Below, piece by piece: positions 28,376 through 38,244 of a DNA stretch of 64,000 nt; positions within the stretch are counted from its first letter, which is position 1, and each line of letters starts with the position of its first letter. The notes below the pieces were generated by a model, which saw only the letters and a program-made list of their open reading frames with translations, had not been told where the DNA came from and searched no databases. Source of the DNA: Marinoscillum sp049115815 (GTDB taxonomy: Bacteria; Bacteroidota; Bacteroidia; Cytophagales; Cyclobacteriaceae); the NCBI GenBank assembly GCA_049115815.1, contig JAGDZO010000006.1, positions 62,001 through 126,000 of the forward strand, read 5' to 3'. The translations under genes were made by a program, and so were the position numbers.

Positions 28376-31333
28376 ATGAGAAATCATTTATTTATACTAC
28401 TTACGATCTTGGTGGTGGTAGGCACATCTTCATGTACTACGGATTACCAACTAGAACCGGGAAATCGTACCAAATACAATTTCAACCCAGATTGGAAATT
28501 CATTCAGGAAAATCCTGAAAATGCACACGAGGTGTCATTCGAAGATGGAAATTGGAAGACGATCAGTTGTCCACATACCTTCAATGACGTAGATACTTTT
28601 GATGATCTTTCGCATGGTCATCATGATGGCGAGGATAACCAATGGAGGGGAACAGTGTGGTATCGCAAGCACTTTAGTTTACCCAAAGAAGATGAGGGAA
28701 AGAAGGTATTTATTGAGTTTGAATCTGTGCGCCAAATCGCTGACGTGTATATCAATGGCCAACACATCGGTCAAAATCAGACTGGTTTTATTCCGTTTGG
28801 TTTTGACTTGACCAAGTACATCAGTTTTGGAGAAGACAATGTCATTGCCGTCAAGGTAAATAATGATCGCGAAGATCATTTCAGAAAGAATTTCCCATTG
28901 GTATGGAATCATGAGCATTGGCATCCTACCCATGGAGGTATCTATCGCAATGTCTTTTTGCATACCATGGACCCTCTTCATATTACGCTACCACTTTTTG
29001 ACAATATCAAAACAGTGGGAACTTATGTGTACGCAGAAGAAATCAGCAAGAAATCAGCCGAAGTGTATGTGGAAGCCGAGATTTTCAATGAATACACTAC
29101 AGCCAAATCTGTAGATATTGCTTCTCATGTCATAGACGCTAAGGGGCAAATAGTATCTACCTGCGAGACCTCCCAAAAGCTTGATCCTAAGGAGAAGAGA
29201 GTGATTCGCATGATGAATAAAATCAGCAACCCACACCTGTGGTATACCAGAGATCCATATATGTATAAGGTGGTCACAGAAATTAAGGACGGTTCTGTGA
29301 CGATCGATTCGTATGAAACACCATTGGGCATCAGAACTTTTGAGTTCAATAAAGATTCAGGTTACTATAACAATGGCGAATATGTAAAACTCCATGGTTG
29401 GGGGCAAAAACCTACCAATAGCTGGGCTGGTCTTGGCGCTGCGCTTCCTGATTGGTTGCGAGAATATACGTACCAGTTGATGGACGAGGCAGGCGGAAAT
29501 TTTATTCGCTGGGGACACTGTGCTGGTTCTCCTGCAGAAATAGCGATGGGAGACAAATACGGTTTTGTTACCCTCATGCCGGGAGTTTCAGGAGAGTCAG
29601 CGGACGAAGGAGAGACCTGGGATGTTAGGATTGCGGCATTCCGTGACATGATTGTCTATTACCGAAACCATCCATCCATTATGATATGGGAAGGAGGCAA
29701 CTGGGCAGAATCGGCTGAGCACTACGAGGAAATCCTGGAGACCATCAAAAGATTTGACCCAAAAGGAAAACGACTGATGGGGAATCGAAGAGCTGATGTA
29801 AGTGATGTGTCGGAGAAATATGTGACGATAGAGATCGGAACTGAAGGTTGGGAAGGTGAGTATACTCACTTGCCGATCATCGAGAGTGAGTATTGCCGTG
29901 ATGAAGCACCAAGGCGAGTATGGGACAAGTATTCGCCCGATGATAATTATTGGTCACATCCCAACATTAGCAAAAACACCTACAAAATGGCGTCTGAGAC
30001 TTTTGCCGTCAAGCAAGCGGAGCATTGGTGGAAAAAGATGGGTAAGAAACCTTATCACAGTGGAGGAGCCAATTGGATCTTTACGGATGGCCCACATGGA
30101 GGCAGATGCCCTACAGAGGTGACGCGAGCAAGCGGAGAAGTAGATGCTGTGAGGTTGCCAAAAGAAGCTTTTTATGCACTGAAGGCTATGTGGCGTCCAG
30201 AACCACAGGTGCATATAGTGGGACATTGGAACTATGAAGTGGGCACGACCAAAGACATGTTTGTGATATCAAATTGCGCAGCAGTCAAGCTCTATATCAA
30301 TGATGAACTGATAGGCTTTGATTCTATTCCTGACAATGGATATGTCTACAAGTTTCCGAAAGTGACGTGGCAAGCCGGAGAGATTAGAGCAGAAGCAACG
30401 ATTGGAGGAGAACTACGTGCCTCACAGGTCAAAGAGACCATAGGCGAACCAGCAAGTATCAAGCTTAGTTCCATTACTGGACCGCAGGGTTGGAGAGCAG
30501 ATGGTTCTGATGTAGCGCTCATAGATGTGGAAATAGTAGATGCTAATGGGGATAGATGTCCGCTCGCAAAAGGAAGAGTAGACTTCACCATCTCTGGCCC
30601 AGCTATATGGCGTGGGGGATACAATAGCGGTAAAGCCAACTCCACCAATAACCTGTATTTAGATATTGAAGCTGGAATCAATAGGGTAGCTGTTCGCTCT
30701 ACACTTGAGCCAGGTACTGTAACTGTGACCGCAGAGTATGATGGCCTAAAGCAAACGAGCATTGACCTGACTTCTCAGGAAATCCAGTTGATGGGAGGGT
30801 TGACTACAGAGCTTCCACAAGTATCTGATGTGATAGCTGTGGCAGAACCACTACCAGCGTACACACCAGAAATGCCACCATATGTGCCTGGCGTATCTAA
30901 TAAAAGTAAACTCTTCAAGAAATTCAGCTACACGGGTGACTCACCTGCCAAGCTGAGAACAGACATCTTCTGGGGTAAGAAGGCCTATACTGACCTCCCA
31001 TACAATTACACCGTGATCCCAAAATACTTGGTTGGTGGTGAATATATCAGGATGCCCAACGCTGATGCCAGATACTGGGCACGTGACCAGCTGCAGTTTA
31101 TTGCTGGAGCGGATATGACCATCTACGTTGGTCATGATGATCGCATTGAGCGTCCAGAGTTTCTGCGAGAAGACTACATAGACACAGGAGACAACTTCAA
31201 GCTTGATGAGGTTACCATGTCATTGTACAAGCGAGAGGCTAAAGCTGGAGAGAGCATTGTCATGGCTGGGAATAGCGATGGTGATATGCCAGAAGGTGCA
31301 CGTATGTACGTAGTGATAGGGAAGAGAAGGTAG
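28376..31333 (+). CDS. GH2 family protein with atypical acid/base site, lipoprotein
   Basis: The 985-residue lipoprotein (signal ending GTSSC) has GH2 architecture: a sugar-binding jelly roll (WYRKHFSLP, ADVYINGQHIGQNQTGF), an Ig-like domain, a TIM barrel (about residues 330-600) and C-terminal Ig-like or invasin-like domains (ASIKLSSITGPQGWRADGSD). The nucleophile region is IIESEYCRDEAP (Glu505). Where GH2 enzymes normally have Asn-Glu (acid/base), this one reads IMIWEGGNWAES, with Trp443 in place of Glu. A displaced Glu nearby could take over, or the protein may have another mechanism or only bind. Exo-activity on a beta-linked galactoside or uronide is the family expectation. Confidence 0.85.
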   Translation: MRNHLFILLTILVVVGTSSCTTDYQLEPGNRTKYNFNPDWKFIQENPENAHEVSFEDGNWKTISCPHTFNDVDTFDDLSHGHHDGEDNQWRGTVWYRKHFSLPKEDEGKKVFIEFESVRQIADVYINGQHIGQNQTGFIPFGFDLTKYISFGEDNVIAVKVNNDREDHFRKNFPLVWNHEHWHPTHGGIYRNVFLHTMDPLHITLPLFDNIKTVGTYVYAEEISKKSAEVYVEAEIFNEYTTAKSVDIASHVIDAKGQIVSTCETSQKLDPKEKRVIRMMNKISNPHLWYTRDPYMYKVVTEIKDGSVTIDSYETPLGIRTFEFNKDSGYYNNGEYVKLHGWGQKPTNSWAGLGAALPDWLREYTYQLMDEAGGNFIRWGHCAGSPAEIAMGDKYGFVTLMPGVSGESADEGETWDVRIAAFRDMIVYYRNHPSIMIWEGGNWAESAEHYEEILETIKRFDPKGKRLMGNRRADVSDVSEKYVTIEIGTEGWEGEYTHLPIIESEYCRDEAPRRVWDKYSPDDNYWSHPNISKNTYKMASETFAVKQAEHWWKKMGKKPYHSGGANWIFTDGPHGGRCPTEVTRASGEVDAVRLPKEAFYALKAMWRPEPQVHIVGHWNYEVGTTKDMFVISNCAAVKLYINDELIGFDSIPDNGYVYKFPKVTWQAGEIRAEATIGGELRASQVKETIGEPASIKLSSITGPQGWRADGSDVALIDVEIVDANGDRCPLAKGRVDFTISGPAIWRGGYNSGKANSTNNLYLDIEAGINRVAVRSTLEPGTVTVTAEYDGLKQTSIDLTSQEIQLMGGLTTELPQVSDVIAVAEPLPAYTPEMPPYVPGVSNKSKLFKKFSYTGDSPAKLRTDIFWGKKAYTDLPYNYTVIPKYLVGGEYIRMPNADARYWARDQLQFIAGADMTIYVGHDDRIERPEFLREDYIDTGDNFKLDEVTMSLYKREAKAGESIVMAGNSDGDMPEGARMYVVIGKRR

Positions 31334-31719
31334 AGGAAAGAGTACTGATGCATAGGTGTTTCTAGGATACCTAGGACATGACTTAGGATCCATTAGTAAA
31401 TGCAGCGATAGCCAGGCTGTGAGAAGGAATCTTAGTCTAAGTGCGCACTTTATTGCATCCAAAATGGCCCCATTCATTTAATCCTAAATGAGTTTAAAAC
31501 GATTTCTCCATACGATTTAGTTTTTGAATTGTCTTTGATAGTTGGTCTAACTATTCGTAAAAAATCAATGAATAGAGTGGTGAGAGGTTGATTTTTGCGA
31601 AAATGACAAAATTGTTCGGAAACACAATTAGACGATTTTACCATTTTTTCGGATTTAGAACTCTTACTGATCTAATTACTTAGAGGCAGATTAATTTTTC
31701 ATGGACTAAACTAAATCGT
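31334..31719. other. Intergenic region before the T9SS protein
   Basis: About 390 bases without a gene. It holds the third copy of the putative regulatory element at 31632-31654 and an imperfect inverted repeat near 31364-31391 with no T-run. I see no clear terminator for the preceding GH2 gene. Confidence 0.5.
31632..31654 (+). promoter_or_regulatory. Putative PUL regulatory element, copy 3
   Basis: The element reads ACGATTTTACC, then ATTTTTTCGGAT, and ends 65 nt before the ATG of the T9SS protein at 31720. The first 11 bases are identical to the susC copy. Confidence 0.62.
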
Positions 31720-34524
31720 ATGAAATTAAGACTTACAAACTTATTACTGGCACTCATCCTCACGGTGGGATTCGCAAGTGCTCAGTTCACAACAGATGGT
31801 ATTTATACCATTCAGAATGGTAATTCTAAGTATATGACCAACCCAGGGTCTGCTGGTAGTATCATAACTTTATCCGCTTCACCTTCTTCATGGATTATTA
31901 AGAAAAATGCAGATGGAGTGAATTTTAATATTATATCGGAAGATCAAACATTACTTGCAAAGAGTGATGGATCAAAGGGTGTAATGACTGCCAATACAGA
32001 AGCAGATAGAAATAGCACCACTAGTGGTGCTTTGGTTACTTTCACTGATCAGGGTTCCAATGTTTATAGATTTGAATCTTCACCAGGTGGTACGTTGAAA
32101 GGATGGAATGGGAACAGAACTGGGAGTACCCAGGTAGGAATGGGAGCTGGTACTAGTGGTTATGATTGGACTATCACAAGAACAGGCGATATCCCTTCTG
32201 GAGATCTAGCTGCTCCGATTTTGACTGTCACAAGTAACTTAATAATCGATATAGGAGATGATATTACTTATACTACTGATGAAGACGCTAAGGTCTATCT
32301 TGTGCCAGATGGTACTACTGGCGATCTTGCAGCTATTCAAGCTGCTAGTGTGAGTTCTGTTGAGACTTTCGCGTCTAGTGGTACATTGTCAACCACAGGT
32401 TTGTCGTATGGTGATTATCAAATTTATGCTGTAGATGCGTCTGATAATTTAGATGTATCAGATGATGTTATTTCACTGGTAGATTTGTCAGTACCTCCAG
32501 TTTTTGCTTGGACTTTTGATACTGATGGTGATACCGAAGGGTGGACTGCTGGTAACACTGCATCTGGAGATGTAGCTGATGGAGCACTTACATGGACTTG
32601 GGGAGCAAATAATTCACCAAAATGGACAAAATCCGGCCTTAAGTTGAGTACGCAGGAATTTGTGAAGGTCTTGGTAAGACTTAAAAATCCAAATGCTGTT
32701 GCTGTTAGTACTGGCACTAACTCAGCTAGAGTTGTGACAACAACAAATGGCACATCAGCGACAAAATTTTTTGCTTTTAGTCATTCCAATAATGATGCTG
32801 ATTTTCACACTTACATCGTGAACGTAAGTGCTACACCAGGTAACTATAACGGAACTTTAGAATCAGTACAGATTCAAGGAATGAGAAGTCAGGATCACCC
32901 TGAGGGAGCGTCTCTATCATTATCTGAATTCAGACTAATCCGTGCAGAAAATACTTGGACAGGAGCAACTAGTAGTGACTGGAATGTGGCAGGAAACTGG
33001 TCAAACAACGTTGTACCTACTGGAGAGGAAGTAGTTATTCCTATGGTAAGTAATCAGCCAGCTATTTCGAGTGGTCTTGCAGAAGTGGCTACTCTTGATC
33101 TTGCGGATGGCGTGGTAGTTTCTATCTCTGGTGGAGCTACTTTAAGGGTACTTAGTGATTTGACAGTAGCGGGTAATGGTCATGTTGAAGTAGCCTCTGG
33201 TTCTTCTTTAGTGACTTACGGTTCAGTAGCCGGTACAGATCACGTGATTAACCGTTCTACTACTTTTGACTCTAATACTGGTAAATACAGCGCCGTAGGT
33301 TCTCCTGTAGCAGGAGCAAGTACTTCAGTTTTGGGTAGCCTTGTTTATAGCTATGACGAATCTCAGCCATTAGGAACAGGAAGATTTGTGAAAATAAACT
33401 CCCCAGAGACTATGACAGCAGGTAAGGGGTATTTCTCAGCCTTTACTGGCGATCTTGCATTTACTGGAACTCCAAATACTGGTGTTGTTGATGTATCGCT
33501 TACTTCAGATGATTTCAATTTAGTGTCTAACCCTTATCCAAGTGCTATAAGCCATGATGCATTAGTTGATGCCAATATGGATATTACCGGTACCATTTAC
33601 CTATGGGATGATGGTGGATCTGATATGGCTCAAAGGACTGATGCTGACTATATCACAGTAAATGCCATGGGTACTGTTGCCAACGGTAATAGTAGAAGTG
33701 GTGATTTTAATGGCAACATCGGTGCAGGTCAAGGGTTCTTTGTAATGGCTTCACAATCTGGTTCAACGCTTAGCTTCAACAATGAGATGAAAGTAACGGG
33801 CAACAATGCTGATGCTAATTATTTCAGAAAAGGTGCTGAAAGAGGTGCTATTCAGTCTGTGAAAGTTGCTTTGACAAGTGAAGCAGGAGTAAGAAACGAA
33901 AGCTTAATAGGATTTGTATCAGATGCGACAGTAGGTTTTGATAGATTATATGATGCTTACAAATTTGATGGAGCAAATGGAGTTAAGCTTTATTCACTAT
34001 TGAATGACAAAGCCATGGCTATCCAAGGTTTACCAATCGCTAATGAGATGATCATCCCTATGGGAATCGCATTGACAGCAGCTGGTGAGTATACTTTGAG
34101 CCTGGAATACGTGAATAATCTAGCTGAAGGAAAAGTAGTTTACCTGGAAGACACTGAATTGAACATAATGATCAACTTGACTGACGCGAAAAGCTATACG
34201 TTCTCTAGCGGAATCACTGAAGGTGCTAGTAGGTTCAATTTGATTGTTTCTAGTGCGGCAGTTCTTTCTGCAGTAGATGTTGTGAACAACGACCTTCAAG
34301 TGACTTACACACGTAGCAACCTAACAATTGTTTCTGGTAACGTGAATGTGAAGAATGCTAATGTGAGCATCCTGGACTTATCTGGAGCGTTGCTTTTCAA
34401 CAAGGCCATCAAAGGCATTGAAGGAAATGCATCTATCGATTTCCAGTTTGATGCTAACAAAGTATACATCCTTAAGGTGAGTACTTCTGAAAACACCTTG
34501 GTATCTAAAATTCTATTCAACTAA
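31720..34524 (+). CDS. T9SS-secreted protein: beta-trefoil-like, Ig-like repeat and shared C-terminal module
   Basis: The 934-residue protein begins with a clear signal peptide (LLLALILTVGFASAQ). Residues about 22-150 look beta-trefoil-like (FTTDGIYTIQNGNSKYMT, SSWIIKKNADGVNFNII). An Ig-like repeat follows (AKVYLVPDGTTGDLAAIQAA) that resembles those of the protein at 23123. From about residue 260 it carries a roughly 675-residue module shared with the next two large proteins: a sandwich domain (WTFDTDGDTEGW), TWTGATSSDWNVAGNWS, a beta-helix-like stretch and a tail ending VYILKVSTSENTLVSKILFN. No catalytic domain is visible. It is probably a secreted or surface glycan-binding protein. Confidence 0.75.
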   Translation: MKLRLTNLLLALILTVGFASAQFTTDGIYTIQNGNSKYMTNPGSAGSIITLSASPSSWIIKKNADGVNFNIISEDQTLLAKSDGSKGVMTANTEADRNSTTSGALVTFTDQGSNVYRFESSPGGTLKGWNGNRTGSTQVGMGAGTSGYDWTITRTGDIPSGDLAAPILTVTSNLIIDIGDDITYTTDEDAKVYLVPDGTTGDLAAIQAASVSSVETFASSGTLSTTGLSYGDYQIYAVDASDNLDVSDDVISLVDLSVPPVFAWTFDTDGDTEGWTAGNTASGDVADGALTWTWGANNSPKWTKSGLKLSTQEFVKVLVRLKNPNAVAVSTGTNSARVVTTTNGTSATKFFAFSHSNNDADFHTYIVNVSATPGNYNGTLESVQIQGMRSQDHPEGASLSLSEFRLIRAENTWTGATSSDWNVAGNWSNNVVPTGEEVVIPMVSNQPAISSGLAEVATLDLADGVVVSISGGATLRVLSDLTVAGNGHVEVASGSSLVTYGSVAGTDHVINRSTTFDSNTGKYSAVGSPVAGASTSVLGSLVYSYDESQPLGTGRFVKINSPETMTAGKGYFSAFTGDLAFTGTPNTGVVDVSLTSDDFNLVSNPYPSAISHDALVDANMDITGTIYLWDDGGSDMAQRTDADYITVNAMGTVANGNSRSGDFNGNIGAGQGFFVMASQSGSTLSFNNEMKVTGNNADANYFRKGAERGAIQSVKVALTSEAGVRNESLIGFVSDATVGFDRLYDAYKFDGANGVKLYSLLNDKAMAIQGLPIANEMIIPMGIALTAAGEYTLSLEYVNNLAEGKVVYLEDTELNIMINLTDAKSYTFSSGITEGASRFNLIVSSAAVLSAVDVVNNDLQVTYTRSNLTIVSGNVNVKNANVSILDLSGALLFNKAIKGIEGNASIDFQFDANKVYILKVSTSENTLVSKILFN
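32497..34521 (+). repeat. Shared C-terminal module, copy 1
   Basis: Coding repeat of about 2 kb encoding the sandwich, NWS-type, beta-helix-like and sorting-tail module. It is homologous at protein level to 36172-38236 and 39724-41766. Confidence 0.75.
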
Positions 34525-34536
34525 AATATCAACATC

Positions 34537-34707
34537 ATGAAAATATATAATGTATTATCTGTAGTCCTTCTTTTATTATGTACTGCCATTCCTGTGTTAG
34601 CACAGGGAGCACCTCCAGCAACTCCGATTGATGGAGGGCTGACATTGCTACTCGCAGCAGGTGGAGCATACGGAATCAAAAAATTGAGGGATTCCAAGAG
34701 AAAATAA
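34537..34707 (+). CDS. Small PID-CTERM-like sorting-signal protein
   Basis: A 56-residue gene lies 12 bases after the T9SS gene. It has a signal peptide (SVVLLLLCTAIPVLAQ), a short GAPPAT linker and then PIDGGLTLLLAAGGAYGIKKL with a basic end (RDSKRK). This is the pattern that I recall being annotated as a PID-CTERM protein-sorting domain in Bacteroidota: a PID-GG motif, a hydrophobic helix and a basic tail. Nothing remains of a mature domain, so the mature product would be tiny. Its role and its processing enzyme are unknown. The strong terminator just downstream shows it is the last gene of this unit. Confidence 0.8.
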   Translation: MKIYNVLSVVLLLLCTAIPVLAQGAPPATPIDGGLTLLLAAGGAYGIKKLRDSKRK

Positions 34708-34722
34708 GCAAGTAGTTCTATT

Positions 34723-34757
34723 AGGCCATCTCAAGAGATTGAGATGGCCTTTTTTTG
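34723..34757 (+). terminator. Rho-independent terminator
   Basis: A perfect 12-bp stem (AGGCCATCTCAA / TTGAGATGGCCT) with loop GAGA is followed by seven T. It closes the T9SS/PID-CTERM unit. Confidence 0.93.
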
Positions 34758-34840
34758 TTTTCTGAGGACTTGTTTGATGAACTATTCATCCCAAGATTCT
34801 TAATGACCAATCAGCTTCCAATTAATTACAATTAACCATC

Positions 34841-37800
34841 ATGAAAAGGATTCTCTTTCTATTCATCAGTACTCTCATCACACAGGTTGCCTATTCACAG
34901 ACAGCCACTTACGTCAAGACAGTAGTATCCAATACTACGTGGGCCACCAATCCTGTGATAGCTACCAGCACACAGCAAAACGGTATAGCCATATATGAGA
35001 ATTATGTTTTCATGACGTATTACAATACAGATAGAAAATTATGTATTGCCAGAAACAGTAACTACGGGGATGGCAGTTGGGTCGTTGTAGAATTAGCTCA
35101 TACTTATGAAATGAGAAATGGCGTATGGGATAATCACAATACGCCCAATATTGCCATTTCACCCAATGATAAAAGAATTCACTTATCGTTCGATATGCAT
35201 GCGCGCAATCTTAGGTACATCATATCTTCAGAGAATGCCGCCATAGCTTCAGACGCCAATTTTGTAGCTAGTTTGTTTTCTTCCACACGAGATTATCTCC
35301 AGTCCAATCAGACGGCAATCACTTTAGTTACCTACCCTAGGTTTGTTTTAAGTGATAATAACAAACTGTTTTTCATGTATCGAGTAGGTGGAAGTGGAAG
35401 TGGAGACACCTATTTTGCCGAATACAAGGACGATGGCTTCTGGAATAGCCCTTTCAGACTAATTCATGGCAAAACCGAAACTTATGAAGGAAGTCCAGAT
35501 CGATGTGCATATTTCAACAATGTCCATGTGAAAGATGGCAGAATTCACCTCACATGGGTTTGGAGAGAAACACCGGATGGCGCTACCAACCATGATTTGA
35601 TGTTTGCCTATTCTGATGATAATGGCGCTACGTGGTTCAACAGTGCCGGGGCATCATTGTCTCTTCCTATCAAGCTCAGCAGTGCTGGACTCAATGTGGC
35701 TACCATCCCTACCAATAGCGGATTGGCCAATCATAATGGCTGTGCTGTAGATGGTCATGGCAATGTTCATGTGGTATTAAGGGTTAATGGAGCATACGTT
35801 CACCATTACGGTATTAGAGATGGCAATGCCTATACATGGTCCAATGGAACAATAGACACTTTCTCTGGCGATCGGCCTAAGATTTATGCAGATCAAACAA
35901 CCAATGATTTGTATTTTCTTGTAAGACAAAACAATGGTTTGAGACTCTACGCTACGAATGAAAATGGCGAGACTTGGGATCAGTGGTCGCAGATTTCTAC
36001 TTTGAGTGATCTATTCAGGACCTCTACCAATAGCGTGATGAATGCTGCCGGAGATATGCTAACCAGTATGGTGGTCTCTACCGATAATCGCCTGCAGCAA
36101 ATCAAATGGTCCTTGTCTACCAACAGCCCTGAGATAGTTCCGAAGACAATTGATTACGTTCACGTTGACCCTGTGCAATGGACGTGGGATGCTGACGGTG
36201 ATCTTGATGGGTGGACAGGAAAGAATGTGGATCAAGTATCTGTGCAGAATGGCTCAATCAGAATGGAATGGAGCAGTCAGGCATCACCAGAAATTTCAGT
36301 GGCCAATTTGAATGCCGATGTTGATGATTTTCCAAACGCTCTGATAAGAATGCGTGTGTATTCTGATATTGGAACAGTAAATACAGGTGGAGGCACAACG
36401 GGGACGTCACTAAGAATAGTCCCAAAATCTGATCCTGGTGATCGATTCGCATCATTTACACATTCTACTGGTGATAGCGAATTCAAAACTTATATAGTAC
36501 CATTAGCGCCTAACACCAAATATTCAGGAACTCTGACAAGCCTACGGATTCAAGGTCTCAGAAATCAGACATCAACGATTGACACCTTAGAGATAAGTGA
36601 TTTCAGACTTATTAGTGATGGGAATCAATGGAAGGGAACCATAAGCAGTGCTTGGGAAGAGCCTGCGAATTGGTCATTAAATAAAGCCCCATCTGGGGAA
36701 ATAGTTACCATTCCAGTGGTTGCTAATCAGCCGATCATAGCTGATACTTTAGCTGAGGTGGCGGATCTGATTCTTGCTAATGGAGCGACAGTAACAGTCA
36801 CTGGAAATTCAACACTCACAGTGCTTAGAGATCTCAAAGTAACTGGGTCAGGCCACGTAGTGGTGGAGTCCGGCTCATCACTGCTTACCTATGGTGATGT
36901 AGAGGGTAGCGATCACATCATCAAGCGGACAACCACCTTTGATAGCAGCATAGGTCAATACAGCGCGGTAGGTTCACCAGTCGCTGGAGAAAGCACCACG
37001 GCTCTTGGAGATCTGGTTTATCGATATGATGAAACTGTAGCTTATGGTTCCAATCGGTTCGTTGAGATAGTCAGTCCAGAAACTATGAGCGTTGGAGATG
37101 CCTACTTCTCGGCATATACCGGGGATGTTACTTTTGAAGGATTGCCCAATTCGGGCAACGTGAACCTGGATTTAGCATATTCCTCAGCTGATGGAAATAA
37201 TGCAGGATTCAATCTAGTCTCTAATCCTTATCCATCTGCGATTGACTTTGAGCATTTGGTTACGGTCAATGATGACATAAGCGGTACCATATACCTCTGG
37301 GATGATGGTGGTTCCAACACAGGTCAGCGAGATAATGCTGACTATATCACGGTCAATATGATCGGACAAGTAGCCACGGCAAATGGGGGTAGTGGTAGAA
37401 GTAGCGATTGGAATGGAGCCATAGGTTCTGCTCAAGGATTTTTTGTGAAGGCTTTAGGAGCGAATTCAGCATTGCATATCAATGATGAAATGAAGACTGT
37501 CAGAAAGAATGAATCAGCCAACTTTTTCAGAAAAGGAACCACTGAATCAGATATCCAAAGCTTGAAACTGTCATTGACGAACAGCCTAGGAGCAACCAAT
37601 GAGCATTTGTTAGGATTTCTCGAAAATGCTACCCAAGGCTATGATCGACTGTATGATGCCTATAAAATGGATGGGGCGAATGGTTTGAAAGTATATTCCT
37701 TATTGAACCATGTACCTATGTCTATTCAGGGATTACCCCTAGAAGATGAAATGGTCATTCCTTTGGGAATTGATGTATCAAGAGAGGGAGAATATGTGAT

Positions 37801-38239
37801 CAACCTATTGTCATTAAGAAATTGGGCCGGTGAAAAGCACATTTATCTCGAAGATACCAGACTCAATGAAGTCATTGACTTGAAAGAGACCAGAAGCTAT
37901 TCGTTTGTGCAAAGTCAGGGTGTAGATGATGAGAGATTTAGAATTATCCTTTCTAGAAATATTGTGAATGCCAAGGTGCTAAACGCTGATGCTCCTTTCG
38001 TTTCTTCGTTGGAGTTAACCTATGATAGAAATGGTTTGTTGCTCACTTCTGACAAACAGGCTGGGCGTAATGTGAACATTACCATAACGGATTTAACAGG
38101 AGCTATACTTTTTCAATATGAGATTCAGAACCTTGCAAATAAAGCACAAGTGGATTTTAGATTTGATGTGCACAAAATATACATTATAAGGGTTTCTACA
38201 CCTGATTTAACCAATGTCTCAAAAATTCGATTCTATTAA
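34841..38239 (+). CDS. BNR_4 beta-propeller polysaccharide lyase, ulvan-lyase type, T9SS-secreted
   Basis: The 1132-residue protein has a signal peptide (FLFISTLITQVAYSQ). Residues about 25-430 form a BNR_4 propeller of the PL24/PL25 ulvan-lyase kind. Candidate catalytic residues are His99 (DNHNTP), His120 (SFDMHARNL), Tyr165 (TYPRF) and Arg181 (MYRVGG); a His/His/Tyr/Arg set is what I recall for PL25. From about residue 444 it carries the roughly 675-residue module shared with the neighbours, ending in a T9SS-like tail. Such lyases cut ulvan next to uronates by beta-elimination, leaving an unsaturated uronate for GH105. It pairs with the next gene, 5 bases away. The catalytic domain is a close paralogue of that at 41947. 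Confidence 0.8.
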   Translation: MKRILFLFISTLITQVAYSQTATYVKTVVSNTTWATNPVIATSTQQNGIAIYENYVFMTYYNTDRKLCIARNSNYGDGSWVVVELAHTYEMRNGVWDNHNTPNIAISPNDKRIHLSFDMHARNLRYIISSENAAIASDANFVASLFSSTRDYLQSNQTAITLVTYPRFVLSDNNKLFFMYRVGGSGSGDTYFAEYKDDGFWNSPFRLIHGKTETYEGSPDRCAYFNNVHVKDGRIHLTWVWRETPDGATNHDLMFAYSDDNGATWFNSAGASLSLPIKLSSAGLNVATIPTNSGLANHNGCAVDGHGNVHVVLRVNGAYVHHYGIRDGNAYTWSNGTIDTFSGDRPKIYADQTTNDLYFLVRQNNGLRLYATNENGETWDQWSQISTLSDLFRTSTNSVMNAAGDMLTSMVVSTDNRLQQIKWSLSTNSPEIVPKTIDYVHVDPVQWTWDADGDLDGWTGKNVDQVSVQNGSIRMEWSSQASPEISVANLNADVDDFPNALIRMRVYSDIGTVNTGGGTTGTSLRIVPKSDPGDRFASFTHSTGDSEFKTYIVPLAPNTKYSGTLTSLRIQGLRNQTSTIDTLEISDFRLISDGNQWKGTISSAWEEPANWSLNKAPSGEIVTIPVVANQPIIADTLAEVADLILANGATVTVTGNSTLTVLRDLKVTGSGHVVVESGSSLLTYGDVEGSDHIIKRTTTFDSSIGQYSAVGSPVAGESTTALGDLVYRYDETVAYGSNRFVEIVSPETMSVGDAYFSAYTGDVTFEGLPNSGNVNLDLAYSSADGNNAGFNLVSNPYPSAIDFEHLVTVNDDISGTIYLWDDGGSNTGQRDNADYITVNMIGQVATANGGSGRSSDWNGAIGSAQGFFVKALGANSALHINDEMKTVRKNESANFFRKGTTESDIQSLKLSLTNSLGATNEHLLGFLENATQGYDRLYDAYKMDGANGLKVYSLLNHVPMSIQGLPLEDEMVIPLGIDVSREGEYVINLLSLRNWAGEKHIYLEDTRLNEVIDLKETRSYSFVQSQGVDDERFRIILSRNIVNAKVLNADAPFVSSLELTYDRNGLLLTSDKQAGRNVNITITDLTGAILFQYEIQNLANKAQVDFRFDVHKIYIIRVSTPDLTNVSKIRFY
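36172..38236 (+). repeat. Shared C-terminal module, copy 2
   Basis: Coding repeat of about 2 kb within the propeller lyase gene, homologous at protein level to 32497-34521 and 39724-41766. It starts at WTWDADGDLDGW and ends KVYIL-like VSKIRFY. Confidence 0.75.
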
Positions 38240-38244
38240 AGAAT

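Noticed and set aside
30346..30762. Reverse-strand ORF (138 codons) inside the GH2 gene
   Set aside because: Antisense to conserved GH2 sequence, low-complexity Ser/Pro/Leu composition, no motif.
31364..31391. Imperfect inverted repeat after the GH2 gene (GGATACCTAG / CTTAGGATCC)
   Set aside because: Short, with a bulge and no following T-run, so it is not a credible terminator or operator.
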